The translations under genes were made by a program, and so were the position numbers. From Winogradskya consettensis (GTDB lineage Bacteria > Actinomycetota > Actinomycetes > Mycobacteriales > Micromonosporaceae), in contig NZ_BOQP01000022.1 in assembly GCF_018332715.1 (NCBI RefSeq), positions 1 to 64,000 on the forward strand: 64,000 nucleotides of DNA, written 5' to 3'. Positions 16,966 through 25,579 of the stretch are shown here, piece by piece. Below the pieces are notes generated by a model. It saw only the letters and a program-made list of their open reading frames with translations, was not told the DNA's origin and did no database searches. Position 1 is the first letter of the stretch, and every line of letters begins with the position of its first letter.

Positions 16966-17903
16966 GCGCGTGCCCTCCCCAAAGACTCTCCGAGCAGGCC
17001 GGTGGGGCGGAACAGCAGCACCACGACCAGCACGACGAACGCGGCGACGTCCTCCCAGTTGGACTGGGTGAGGGTGGCGGCGTAGACCTCGACGACGCCG
17101 AGGAGCAGACCGCCGAGGAGCGCGCCACGCAGGTTGCCGATACCGCCCAGGACCGCGGCGGTGAAGGCCTTGAGGCCCAGCAGGAAGCCTACGTTGAAGC
17201 GGGTGTTGCCGTACCGCACCGAGTAGAGCAGTGCGGCGGCGCCCGCGAGCAGGCCACCGAGCAGGAAGATCAGCATGATGACGCGGTCCTTGTTGACGCC
17301 CATGAGCGCCGCCGCGTCGGGGTTCTGTGCCACCGCCCGCACGCCCCGGCCGTAGCGGGTGCGGTTGATGAACTGGTCCAGCGCGAACATCATCACAAGA
17401 GCCGCGACGATGGTGATGAGCTGGGTGTTGGTGACCTCGGTACCGAAGATGGTGAAGGCCACCTTCTGCTTGATCAGCGTCGGCATGCCCACCACGAGCC
17501 GGCCCTGCCAGATGCCGAACGTCTCGGAGAGCACCATGGAGATGCCGATCGCGGTGATCAGGAAGATCAACGGTGGTGCGTTGAGCTGGCGCAACCGTCT
17601 GTAGGCCACGCGTTCCACCGCGACCGCGGTGGCACCCGAGGCCAAGGCTCCGCCCAGCAATCCCGCGGCAAGCAGCAGCAGCGTCATTGCCACGCCCTGC
17701 GTGCCGTCTGCGCCCAGCAGGTTCCACACCCCGAGAACGGCGAAAGTGCCGATCATGAAGACCTCGGAGTGGGCAAAGTTGATCAGCTTCAGTACGCCGT
17801 AGACCAGGGTGTAGCCGAGCGCGACGAGGGCGTAGATAGAGCCCTTCGCCAAACCGTCCACCGTGTGCTGGCCCAGGTGCCCGAAGAGTTCATCGAAGTT
17901 CAC
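16962..17903 (-). CDS. livH: Branched-chain amino acid ABC transporter permease LivH
   Basis: Second membrane subunit of the importer. The 313-residue product has about eight hydrophobic helices starting GLAKGSIYALVALGYTLVYG, and the coupling segment RAVAQNPDAAALMGVNKDRVI. I choose the GTG at 17903, preceded by an AAAAGGGGA ribosome binding site at proper spacing; the GTG 6 codons upstream (17921) would put that site inside the gene. A strong intercistronic stem-loop lies between livJ and livH. Confidence 0.94.
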   Translation of the reverse strand: MNFDELFGHLGQHTVDGLAKGSIYALVALGYTLVYGVLKLINFAHSEVFMIGTFAVLGVWNLLGADGTQGVAMTLLLLAAGLLGGALASGATAVAVERVAYRRLRQLNAPPLIFLITAIGISMVLSETFGIWQGRLVVGMPTLIKQKVAFTIFGTEVTNTQLITIVAALVMMFALDQFINRTRYGRGVRAVAQNPDAAALMGVNKDRVIMLIFLLGGLLAGAAALLYSVRYGNTRFNVGFLLGLKAFTAAVLGGIGNLRGALLGGLLLGVVEVYAATLTQSNWEDVAAFVVLVVVLLFRPTGLLGESLGRARA

Positions 17904-17923
17904 GAAATCCCCTTTTTGCACCA

Positions 17924-17956
17924 GACGCGGCCGGAGGCATCGCCTCCGGCCGCGTC
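17924..17956 (-). promoter_or_regulatory. Intercistronic stem-loop between livJ and livH
   Basis: A perfect 15-bp inverted repeat: GACGCGGCCGGAGGC (17924-17938), 3-base loop, GCCTCCGGCCGCGTC (17942-17956). No U-run follows, and the livH ribosome binding site begins about 11 bases beyond. Such structures usually protect the 3' end of the upstream binding-protein mRNA or cause partial termination, so that binding protein is made in excess over permease. That role is inferred. Confidence 0.75.
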
Positions 17957-17969
17957 ACAGAACCGCGTA

Positions 17970-19121
17970 CTAGCTGAGCTTGATCTCCTGCTGCGCCTTG
18001 AACGCGCCGCCGGTGATGTCGTAGGACCAGATGACGACCTTGCTCTTGTCAACGTCGCCGTTCTCGGCGAACTTCAGGTACTTCGAGACGCCCTGCTTGT
18101 CGTAGGCGCGAACCCACTCCTGCAGCTCGGCGCGGGTCTTCTTGCCGGCCTTGTAACCCTCGAGGAGGATCGTCGCGCCGTCGTAGCCCTCTGCACCGTA
18201 GGAACCCGGCGCCTCGCCGTACTCCTTGGTGAAGTCGGCGGAGAACGTGCCACCGGCCTCAGCGGCGGGCAGACACGGGCAGGTCACGACCGCGCCGTCG
18301 GCGGCGGCACCGGCACCCTTGGGGAATCCGGGGTCGTACAGGCCGTCGAAGCCGAGGAACTTGGCGGTGACGCCGGCGGCGCGGGCCTGCTTGAGCAGCG
18401 GGGCAGCCTCGTTGGTGTAACCGCCGTACGCGATGACGTCAGCCTTCGCGGACTTGATCTTCGAGATCGTGGCGTCGAAGTTCTGCTGGTCCGTCTGGAC
18501 CTTGTCGGAACCGGCGACGGTCGCGCCGAGACCGGCCTTGACCTTGTCGATGATGCCCACGCCGTAGGTCTGACCGTCGTCGATGACGAAGACCTTCTGG
18601 CCCTTGAGCACGTTCTTGATGTAGGTGACCGCGGCTTCGCCCTGCGTGTCGTCGTTGCCGACCACGCGGAAGAAGTTCTTGTGGCCGAGCGTGGTGAGCT
18701 CGGCGGCGGTGGCCGACGGGCTGACCATCACGAGGCCGGCGGCGTCGTAGGTCGCCATGGTGGCCTTCGACTCACCGGAGAAGTGACCACCGATGACCGA
18801 GGTGAACGACTGGTCCTGGGCCACCTGGTTCGCAATCGGGGTCGCCTGGTCGGCGTTGCCCTGAGTGTCGAAGTCCTGCATGGTGACCTTGCAGTCGGGG
18901 TTCGCCGCGTTGAACTGCTTGACGGCGAGCTTGGCCCCGTTCAGCGACGGGATGACCAGGCCGGCGTTGGGACCGGTGAAGGCGCCGAAGATGGCGATCT
19001 TGCCGCCGCAGGCGGCCGAATCCGTAGTGTCGTCGCTGCCGGCGTCCTGGCAAGCTGCCATGCCGAGCAGTGCCGCGGACAGACCCACGGCTCCGAGGGC
19101 CCGTACAAAGTTTCGCCTCAA
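17970..19121 (-). CDS. livJ: Branched-chain amino acid-binding lipoprotein LivJ
   Basis: Extracytoplasmic ligand-binding protein that delivers amino acids to LivHM. The 383-residue product begins with a lipoprotein signal (positively charged RRNFVRALG, hydrophobic core, lipobox GMAAC at about residue 24). A Peripla_BP_6 fold follows (KIAIFGAFTGPNAGLVIP, the VSPSATAAELTTLG ligand loop, a YDGATILLEGY segment). The TTG at 19121 follows a GAAAGG box by 9 bases and opens directly at the basic n-region. It heads the operon; the 234 bases upstream must carry the promoter, but I cannot assign one. Confidence 0.93.
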   Translation of the reverse strand: MRRNFVRALGAVGLSAALLGMAACQDAGSDDTTDSAACGGKIAIFGAFTGPNAGLVIPSLNGAKLAVKQFNAANPDCKVTMQDFDTQGNADQATPIANQVAQDQSFTSVIGGHFSGESKATMATYDAAGLVMVSPSATAAELTTLGHKNFFRVVGNDDTQGEAAVTYIKNVLKGQKVFVIDDGQTYGVGIIDKVKAGLGATVAGSDKVQTDQQNFDATISKIKSAKADVIAYGGYTNEAAPLLKQARAAGVTAKFLGFDGLYDPGFPKGAGAAADGAVVTCPCLPAAEAGGTFSADFTKEYGEAPGSYGAEGYDGATILLEGYKAGKKTRAELQEWVRAYDKQGVSKYLKFAENGDVDKSKVVIWSYDITGGAFKAQQEIKLS

Positions 19122-19355
19122 GGCTTATGACCTTTCATCCTGGTGCAGGCGGGGCGCCGCGGACAGAAGGTCATCACGTGCCGTCCCCGTCATGTCCGTA
19201 CCGCATTGCCTGCTTACTGCTTGTGATGGCGGAGCGTACTTGCCCGGCATTACCTGCGTAAGCCGTAGAAGGCACACTTGCCAAACCGTTACGAAGCCCG
19301 GCGCGTTAGGCCTGGTCTGTCCTGCCCGAGTGGCCCATGCAACACGTTTCGGACG

Positions 19356-20531
19356 TTACCTGTCTGTTTCGTCCAGATAAATTAGTGCCTTTTGGGCATC
19401 GTCGGCGATCAGCAGCACCCCGCCGGGTCCTACGGCGACGGCGACGGCGCTGTCCGCCCCGGCGGCCACCTGGGCAGGCATCGCGACCGGCGACCAGGCT
19501 CTGCCACCGTCGGGCGAGGACCAGAGGGAATACGCGATGCCGTCCGAGGTGACGGCGGTGAGGACCCCATCGGCGTACGCCACGGATCTGACACCGCCGC
19601 GACCGGCCGGGGCGACGGCGCCGAAGGCACCGGCCGGGACCCACGTCTGCCCCTGCAACCGCCAGGCCACGAACCGGCCGCCACGGACCCCGACCGCGAC
19701 CGGCACGTCGGCGACGGCCACCCGCTGCAGTTCCTCGTAGTCCGGCGTCGGCTCCGCGGCGGGTATCGCCGTCCAGGACCTCCCGTCGGGCGAGGTCCAG
19801 CCCGCGGCGTCCCGGTCGATCCGGCCCGTCGGCAGATAGCCACCGACGACCAGCCAGCCCGCGCCGGACGGGACTCCGTCGAAGGCCCAGCTCTCCCCCG
19901 CCGCGGTGGAGGCGAGGCCGGGTGCGCGCTCGTGGATGTCGAAACGGGTCGCGTCCGCCGAGGTCCACGCCGCGGCGCCGCTCATCCGGTTGCCGGTGAT
20001 CAGCCAGCCGGCGGGCCCTGCGTCGAGCCGCGACACGTTGACTGCCTGCGGCCCGCCGTACAGCTCGAACGGCGCGGTGACCTCGCGCAGGGTGCCGGCG
20101 GCGGTCTCGTACCAGGAGCTGGTGCGGGGGTTGCCGTGCGCGCCGCCCACCTTCGCGCCGACCGCGGCCATCCGGCCGTTGCGGCAGGCCACCGACGACA
20201 GGATGTTCTGCTCGCCGTAGTACGTCTTCGCCTCGATCGCAAGCGGGTGCCAGGACCGGCCGTCGGTGCTCGACCAGGCCGCCGGACGGGTCGCGTCGAC
20301 GCTGGTCGCCACCGCACCCACCGCGAACCAGTGCCCGGGGCAGAAGGTCACATCCCGCAGCACCGTACGGCCGGGAGTCCCCGGCGGCGCGGGAAGCTCG
20401 ACGGCCCGCCAGGTCCGCGCGGCCGCGGAGGGTGCGGGCGGGGACGGTGAATCGGTGGAGCACCCCGCCAGTCCGGCCGCCAGCAGCGCCGCCACGAAAC
20501 GGCGCAGAGCTGGACGGCCGGCCAAAGTCAC
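19356..20531 (-). CDS. Secreted lipoprotein with BNR/WD-like beta-propeller repeats
   Basis: A 391-residue protein with a lipoprotein signal (VAALLAAGLAGC lipobox near residue 25), then a Ser/Pro/Ala linker. Four or five loosely repeated blade units follow, marked by WSSTDGRSW, WTSADATRF, WTSPDGRSW and WSSPDGGRAW. These S/T-x-DG-x-x-W motifs are the Asp-box signature of sialidase/BNR-type propellers. Catalytic residues of a sialidase are not evident, so a binding or scaffold role is more likely. I take the GTG at 20531 because the longer frame would overlap pdtaR; 10 bases separate it from the pdtaR stop, so they may share a transcript. Confidence 0.7.
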   Translation of the reverse strand: MTLAGRPALRRFVAALLAAGLAGCSTDSPSPPAPSAAARTWRAVELPAPPGTPGRTVLRDVTFCPGHWFAVGAVATSVDATRPAAWSSTDGRSWHPLAIEAKTYYGEQNILSSVACRNGRMAAVGAKVGGAHGNPRTSSWYETAAGTLREVTAPFELYGGPQAVNVSRLDAGPAGWLITGNRMSGAAAWTSADATRFDIHERAPGLASTAAGESWAFDGVPSGAGWLVVGGYLPTGRIDRDAAGWTSPDGRSWTAIPAAEPTPDYEELQRVAVADVPVAVGVRGGRFVAWRLQGQTWVPAGAFGAVAPAGRGGVRSVAYADGVLTAVTSDGIAYSLWSSPDGGRAWSPVAMPAQVAAGADSAVAVAVGPGGVLLIADDAQKALIYLDETDR

Positions 20532-20541
20532 TGGATCGGCA

Positions 20542-21165
20542 TCACTGGGGCGGCTGGACCTCGGCCGAAGGCTCCTGGCCCTCGGCGAGGATGCGATCGG
20601 CGACCTCACGCATGGTCATCCGGTGATCCATCGCGGTGCGCTGGATCCACTTGAACGCCTGCGGCTCGGTCATCGAGAACTTCGTCATGAGCTCGCCCTT
20701 GGCCCGCTCGACCGATTTCCGCGTCTCGAGCCGGTCGGTGAGCCCGGCCACCTCGGTCTCGAGCGCGGAGATCTCCGAATACCGGGAGAGGGCGATCTCG
20801 ATCGCCGGCACCAGGTCGGACTTCTGGAACGGCTTGACGAGGTACGCCATCGCCCCGGCTGCCCGGGCGCGTTCGACCAGATCGCGCTGACTGAAGGCGG
20901 TGAGGATCACCACGGGGGCGATCCGCCCGCCGGCGATCCGCTCGGCGGCCGCGAGGCCGTCCATGATCGGCATCTTGATGTCGAGGATGACCAGGTCCGG
21001 GATGAGATCCTCGGCCAGGCGCACCGCGGTCTCGCCGTCGCCGGCCTCACCGACGACGTCATAGCCCTCCTCGACCAGCATCTCGGCCAGGTCGAGCCGG
21101 ATCAGAGCCTCGTCCTCGGCGATCAACACCCGCCTGCGCTCGGCACTCGCCTGCGTGTCGGCCAC
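20542..21165 (-). CDS. pdtaR: ANTAR-domain response regulator (PdtaR type)
   Basis: A 207-residue two-domain regulator. Residues ~10-130 form a receiver with phospho-acceptor Asp in DLVILDIKMP, the conserved Thr in VVILTAFSQ and Lys in AYLVKPF. Residues ~145-200 form an ANTAR RNA-binding helical bundle (RKSVERAKGELMTKFSMTEPQAF ... MREVADRIL). Proteins of this kind bind paired-hexaloop structures in nascent RNA and prevent termination. In mycobacteria PdtaR acts with the kinase PdtaS; no kinase is adjacent here. The GTG at 21165 sits 5 bases after a GTAGGAG ribosome binding site; the upstream in-frame extension lacks similarity. Confidence 0.93.
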   Translation of the reverse strand: MADTQASAERRRVLIAEDEALIRLDLAEMLVEEGYDVVGEAGDGETAVRLAEDLIPDLVILDIKMPIMDGLAAAERIAGGRIAPVVILTAFSQRDLVERARAAGAMAYLVKPFQKSDLVPAIEIALSRYSEISALETEVAGLTDRLETRKSVERAKGELMTKFSMTEPQAFKWIQRTAMDHRMTMREVADRILAEGQEPSAEVQPPQ

Positions 21166-21292
21166 GAAACTCCTACCCCCAACACTCCCGAAGTCGCGAC
21201 ACCCGGGTATCTGGGTGTCACCCCCGACAGCGTAGTAGGTAGTGTGTGTCCTGCTCGTATCGCCGTGACCTTGGTCGCGGTGAGTCGTGCGC

Positions 21293-21375
21293 GCCGGGGT
21301 GGAGGAATGGCAGACTCGGGGCACTCAAAATGCTCTGTCCGAAAGGGCGTGCGGGTTCGAATCCCGCCCTCGGCA
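21293..21375 (+). tRNA. tRNA-Leu (anticodon CAA)
   Basis: An 83-base class II tRNA. The acceptor arm GCCGGGG pairs with CCTCGGC (one G-U pair), the D-arm region GGAGGAATGGCAGAC follows, and the anticodon stem GGGCA/TGCTC encloses CTCAAAA, giving anticodon CAA for the UUG codon. There is a long variable arm, and the T-arm is GCGGGTTCGAATCCCGC. Discriminator base A; the CCA end is not encoded. A clean intrinsic terminator follows at 21393. Confidence 0.95.
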
Positions 21376-21392
21376 CTTCTGTAGGACGTCGC

Positions 21393-21424
21393 ACCCCCGG
21401 GTCCATCCCGGGGGTCGATTTTTT
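21393..21424 (+). terminator. Intrinsic terminator of tRNA-Leu
   Basis: Perfect hairpin ACCCCCGGG, loop TCCAT, CCCGGGGGT (21393-21415), followed 3 bases later by six T residues (21419-21424). Confidence 0.92.
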
Positions 21425-21710
21425 ATCGGTACGCCCGAACGTGCTGACCTGCCGCAACAGCGAGCTGAAGAGCCTCCGCGACGACGCGCGCCGTCAAGCC
21501 CGAAATCGTTGATCAATTGCACGCAGAGCGACCGTCCCGCATTTCCCCGTGACTTTCCCACACGATCGGGTGACGCGTGCCGGAACGCGTGACGGTGTGC
21601 CAAAAACGATCATGGACCCCGGGCGCGCCGACCGCGGGTTTTTCCGGAAAGACCGGTTTGCCGGACCCGGCTGGTGTTGTCATGGCAGTACCAGCACTGC
21701 GGGAGGCTCC

Positions 21711-22862
21711 ATGTTGTGGTCCGGATCATCGCCCCTGACCGTCGTGCGTGACGGGATGTGGGGCTTCCTGCTCTTTTCCGGAGTGGCCTGGCTGGCGGTC
21801 GCCTGGAGCGTGCTGCGGCTCGAACCCGCCGACGTCGCCCGGGTGGCCGGACCGGTCATCCTGTTCGCCGCGCTCACCGAGGCCGTCCGCGCGCTCGCCG
21901 GGACGCGTACGTGGTGGCTGAACCTCGGCATGGCCGCGCTGTTCGCCGCGACCGGGGGCGTGCTCCTCGCCGACGGCAGCAACTCGTGGACCACGCCGGC
22001 GGCGCTGATCGGCTGGTACCTGATGGTGCGCGGGGCCGCCGACCTGGCGATCGCGATGATGACCCGGGAGATCGATCGGATCTGGGGGCTGCTGACGGTC
22101 GTCGGGGTGCTCGAGGTCGGGCTGGGGTTCTACGGCGCGAGCTCGTTCGCGCGTACGGCTGAGATCGTGGTGGTGATCCTGGGGGGTGCGGCCGCGATCC
22201 GGGGCGTTGCCGACCTGGTGGCCTCGCTGCGGCTGCGGGAGGCCACGGCAGGGACGCGCGCGCAGCGGCTGCTGGAGCTCCCGGAGGAGCGCGCGCTGGG
22301 CGTTGCCGGCTACACGGCGGGCCTGGGGGACTACAACGAGGCTCCCGTGCGGGGTCCGGCTCCGCGGCACGCCGCGGCCACCACCCACCGCACGTCGGCC
22401 GCGGGCATGGCGGATCTGTCCGGGCCGCCCGTTTCAGCAAATCCTCTGGGTACGCCCACAGCGGGCTTCTCCGGCGTCATCCACCCCGGCACCACGAGCG
22501 GCAGCTTCCACGACGAGGTACTGCGGACCACCGCGGATCTGGACACCATGCTCGCGCTCGCCGGAGTGACCGGCTCCGGCACCGCGGGAGTGGCCGCCCA
22601 GGCCGCCGCCGACCAGGCCCAGCAGGTGCGCGTCCCCGACACCGCCGAGGGCGCCGAACTGCCCGATCCCGCCCTCGCGGCGGCCACGGAGGCCTCAGCA
22701 CAGGCAGCGGCGACCGCGGCGGCCAACGCCTCGCAGGACCCGCAGCGTTACGCCGACAACTCCCAGCTGCCGATGCTGGACCCCACCGCACACGCCGCCC
22801 GCGCCGCGATGCCCGGCATGGACGACACCTCGATCATCACCCGCGGCCGCCTGCTGGACTGA
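21711..22862 (+). CDS. HdeD/DUF308-like membrane protein with long disordered tail
   Basis: A 383-residue protein. Residues ~15-190 hold about six closely spaced transmembrane helices in paired repeats (GFLLFSGVAWLAVAWSVL, AGPVILFAALTEAVRAL, AALIGWYLMVRGAADLAIA, VVVILGGAAAIRGVADLVASL) of the HdeD/DUF308 type. The last ~190 residues are Ala/Thr/Pro/Gln-rich and probably cytoplasmic and disordered. HdeD of E. coli is linked to acid resistance; this distant relative has no known role. The ATG at 21711 follows a GGGAGG ribosome binding site. It converges on tesB. Confidence 0.72.
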   Translation: MLWSGSSPLTVVRDGMWGFLLFSGVAWLAVAWSVLRLEPADVARVAGPVILFAALTEAVRALAGTRTWWLNLGMAALFAATGGVLLADGSNSWTTPAALIGWYLMVRGAADLAIAMMTREIDRIWGLLTVVGVLEVGLGFYGASSFARTAEIVVVILGGAAAIRGVADLVASLRLREATAGTRAQRLLELPEERALGVAGYTAGLGDYNEAPVRGPAPRHAAATTHRTSAAGMADLSGPPVSANPLGTPTAGFSGVIHPGTTSGSFHDEVLRTTADLDTMLALAGVTGSGTAGVAAQAAADQAQQVRVPDTAEGAELPDPALAAATEASAQAAATAAANASQDPQRYADNSQLPMLDPTAHAARAAMPGMDDTSIITRGRLLD

Positions 22863-22904
22863 CCCCCGCCAGGCACCGACGCGGCCCCTCTTGAGGCGCC
22901 GTCT

Positions 22905-23783
22905 TCAGGCGCCAACGCGGCGCAACAAGCCTTCCTGGACGGCGCTGGCGATGTGGGTGCCGTCGCGGGTGAACATGCGCCCGCTGGCGAGGCCACGGCT
23001 GCCCGACGCGGACGGGCTCGTGCAGTCGTACAGGAACCATTCGTCCGCGCGGAACGGGCGGTGCAGCCACAGTGCGTGGTCGAGGCTGGCGCCGATCACG
23101 CCGCCCGGGCCCCACACCTCGCCGTGCACGGACAGGACCGAATCGAGCAGGGAGAGGTCCGAGGCGTACGTCAGCGCGCAGGCGTGCAGGAGCGGGTCGT
23201 CCGGCAGCTTGCCGTTGATCCGCATCCAGACGCGCTGCTCGGAGGCCGCCGCCCGGTCACCGGGCGGGACCCAGCCGGGCGTGCCCAGATAGCGGACGTC
23301 GATCGCCTGCGGGGAGGCGTTGAACGACGACCGCCGCTCCGGGTAGCGCTCCAGCCAGTCGGCCATCGTCGGGGTGTCCTCCGGGCCCGGCACGTCGGCC
23401 GGAGCCGGTGTGTGGTGGTCGAGACCCGCCTCGGTCACCTGGAACGACGCCGACATGAAGAAGATCGTCCGGCCGTGCTGCTGGGCCGTCGAGCGGCGCA
23501 CCGAGAACGAGCGGCCGTCGCGAATCGTCTCCACGGTGAAGTCGATCGGGACGGTGGGGTCGCCGGGGCGCACGAAGTAGCCGTGCAGGCTGTGCACCGA
23601 GCGGGCCGGATCCACGGTGCGGCCGGCCGCCACGAGCGCCTGCCCCGCGACCTGGCCGCCGAAGACCCGCTGCGCTCCCACCTGTGGGCTCTCGCCCTGG
23701 AAGCGGTCCTGGTCCAGCTGCTTGAGGTCGAGGACCTCGAGCAGCTGGTCGACGGCGGCCTGCCCGGAGAGGGGCACGGTCAC
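22905..23783 (-). CDS. tesB: Acyl-CoA thioesterase II
   Basis: Hydrolyses acyl-CoA esters to free acid and CoA. The 292-residue product is a double hot-dog protein with TesB landmarks: FGGQVAGQALVAA and HSLHGYFVRPGDPTVP in the first repeat; ASLDHALWLHRPFRADEWFLY, the SGSRGLASGRMF segment and ASAVQEGLLR in the second. These give the Asp, Ser/Thr and Gln of the catalytic triad. Its GTG start overlaps the pyk stop codon as GTGA, so it is translated from the pyk message. Confidence 0.93.
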   Translation of the reverse strand: MTVPLSGQAAVDQLLEVLDLKQLDQDRFQGESPQVGAQRVFGGQVAGQALVAAGRTVDPARSVHSLHGYFVRPGDPTVPIDFTVETIRDGRSFSVRRSTAQQHGRTIFFMSASFQVTEAGLDHHTPAPADVPGPEDTPTMADWLERYPERRSSFNASPQAIDVRYLGTPGWVPPGDRAAASEQRVWMRINGKLPDDPLLHACALTYASDLSLLDSVLSVHGEVWGPGGVIGASLDHALWLHRPFRADEWFLYDCTSPSASGSRGLASGRMFTRDGTHIASAVQEGLLRRVGA

Positions 23784-25216
23784 ACGGTGCTCGGGTCGAC
23801 GAGCGAGCCGAGCTGGTGGACCCGCAGGGTGTTGGTCGAGCCGGGGGCGTTCGGCGGGCTGCCGGCCACGACCACGACGTACTCACCGGGCTTGGCCAGA
23901 CCGAGGCCGAGCATGGCCTGATCGACCTGGCGGAACATGTCGTCGGTGTGCTGGACGAAGTCCGTCAGGAACGTCTCGACACCCCAGGAGAGCGCGAGCT
24001 GGTCGCGGACCTCGGGGACGGGCGTGAAGGCGAGCAGCGGGAGCTCGCTGTGCAGCCGGCTGAGACGCCGGACGGTGTCACCGGTCTGCGAGAACGCGAC
24101 GAGTGCCTTGGCGCCGATGTTCAGCGCGATGCGGGCCGCCGCCACGGTCAGCGCGCCGCTGTGGGTGCGCGGGTCGTGCTGCAGGATCGGGACGCCGAAG
24201 TCGCCGCCCTCGGTGGTCGTGACGATCTTGGCCATGGTGCTGACCGTCAGGACGGGGTACTTACCGACCGAGGTCTCGCCGGAGAGCATGACCGCGTCCG
24301 CACCGTCGAGGACGGCGTTGGCGACGTCGGAGGCCTCGGCGCGGGTCGGCCGGGAATTCTCGATCATCGAGTCGAGCATCTGGGTGGCGACGATGACCGG
24401 CTTGGCGTTCTCGCGGCACAGCTGCACCGCGCGCTTCTGCACGAGCGGCACCTGGTCGAGCGGGAGCTCCACACCGAGGTCGCCACGGGCCACCATGACA
24501 CCGTCGAACGCCAGCACGATCGCCTCGAGGTGGTCGACCGCCTCGGGCTTCTCGACCTTGGCGATGACCGGGACGGTGCGCCCCTCCTCGGTCATGATCT
24601 CCTGGACGAGCTTCATGTCGTCGGGCGAGCGCACGAAGGAGAGCGCGATCAGGTCGACGCCGAGGCCGAGCGCGAACCGCAGGTCCGCCTCGTCCTTGTC
24701 GCTCATCGCCGGGACGCTCACCGCGACGTTCGGCAGCGAGACACCCTTGTTGTTGGAGACCGGGCCACCCTCGGTGACCAGGCAGCGGATGTCGTTGCCG
24801 TCGACGGCGGAGACCTCGATGGCCACCTTGCCGTCGTCGATCAGGAGGCGGTCACCGACCTTGACCTCCTGCGGCAGCTTCTTGTAGGTGCACGAGACGC
24901 GGTCCGGGGTGCCGAGGATGTCGTCGCTCGTGATGGTGACGCTGTCACCGGTGGCCCACACGTGCGGCCCGTTGGCGAACTTCCCGAGCCGGATCTTCGG
25001 ACCCTGCAGGTCGGCGAGGACCGCGACGGCCCGGCCGGTCTGCTTCGCGGCGGCGCGGATCAGCTCGTAGATCTTCTGGTGATCCTCGTGGCTGCCGTGG
25101 CTGAAGTTCATGCGGGCCACATCCATGCCCGCCTCGACCAGGCCGAGCATGCGCTCGGGGGAGGCGGTTGCGGGACCCATGGTGCAAACGATCTTGGCGC
25201 GGCGTGTCACAGCCAT
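23780..25216 (-). CDS. pyk: Pyruvate kinase
   Basis: Converts phosphoenolpyruvate and ADP to pyruvate and ATP in glycolysis. The 478-residue product begins MAVTRRAKIVCTMGPA and shows the substrate and metal sites MNFSHGSHEDH, VIAKVEKPEAVDHL, MVARGDLGVELP, the ATQMLDSMIENSRPTRAEASDVANAV catalytic stretch and DAVMLSGETSVGKYP. A C-terminal allosteric domain with TGDTVRRLSRLHSELPLLAF follows. I start at the ATG at 25216, where the family begins; the frame stays open 24 codons further. tesB overlaps its stop codon. Confidence 0.96.
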   Translation of the reverse strand: MAVTRRAKIVCTMGPATASPERMLGLVEAGMDVARMNFSHGSHEDHQKIYELIRAAAKQTGRAVAVLADLQGPKIRLGKFANGPHVWATGDSVTITSDDILGTPDRVSCTYKKLPQEVKVGDRLLIDDGKVAIEVSAVDGNDIRCLVTEGGPVSNNKGVSLPNVAVSVPAMSDKDEADLRFALGLGVDLIALSFVRSPDDMKLVQEIMTEEGRTVPVIAKVEKPEAVDHLEAIVLAFDGVMVARGDLGVELPLDQVPLVQKRAVQLCRENAKPVIVATQMLDSMIENSRPTRAEASDVANAVLDGADAVMLSGETSVGKYPVLTVSTMAKIVTTTEGGDFGVPILQHDPRTHSGALTVAAARIALNIGAKALVAFSQTGDTVRRLSRLHSELPLLAFTPVPEVRDQLALSWGVETFLTDFVQHTDDMFRQVDQAMLGLGLAKPGEYVVVVAGSPPNAPGSTNTLRVHQLGSLVDPSTV

Positions 25217-25579
25217 CAGGCTAATCTCTCTTTCGGGCGGGCCTGCCGGCCGACCCCCGTCAGGATGGTGAAATGCGGGTGACGACACCCCGCGCTCGCA
25301 GGCAATCTCAGCAGGCGGGAACGGGCGGGCGTCAACGACCGCGATACGGCCTCAGCTTATCGCCCGGCCCCCCTGTGACGGCGGCGACTGCCATCGTTCA
25401 CCCTCAGCAACCGGCTGGTCCGCTTTCCCGGTGTTTCCGATAATCCGGTGTTGCCCGGCGTCCCCGGCACCGGACACCCCCGCACGACTCCGCCGGAGCC
25501 GTGCGGAAGAGAACCCGGCGACCCGGCCCGCGCCCGTGAGGGGGCGATATCGGGAGCGAAGACTTCGTAGTATGTCGAT
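25217..25579. other. Divergent intergenic region, pyk / HTH-membrane gene
   Basis: 363 bases that must carry the pyk promoter on the minus strand and the promoter of the gene at 25580 on the plus strand. Apart from short direct repeats of CCGGTGTT near 25444, I see no operator, hairpin or small gene. Confidence 0.4.
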
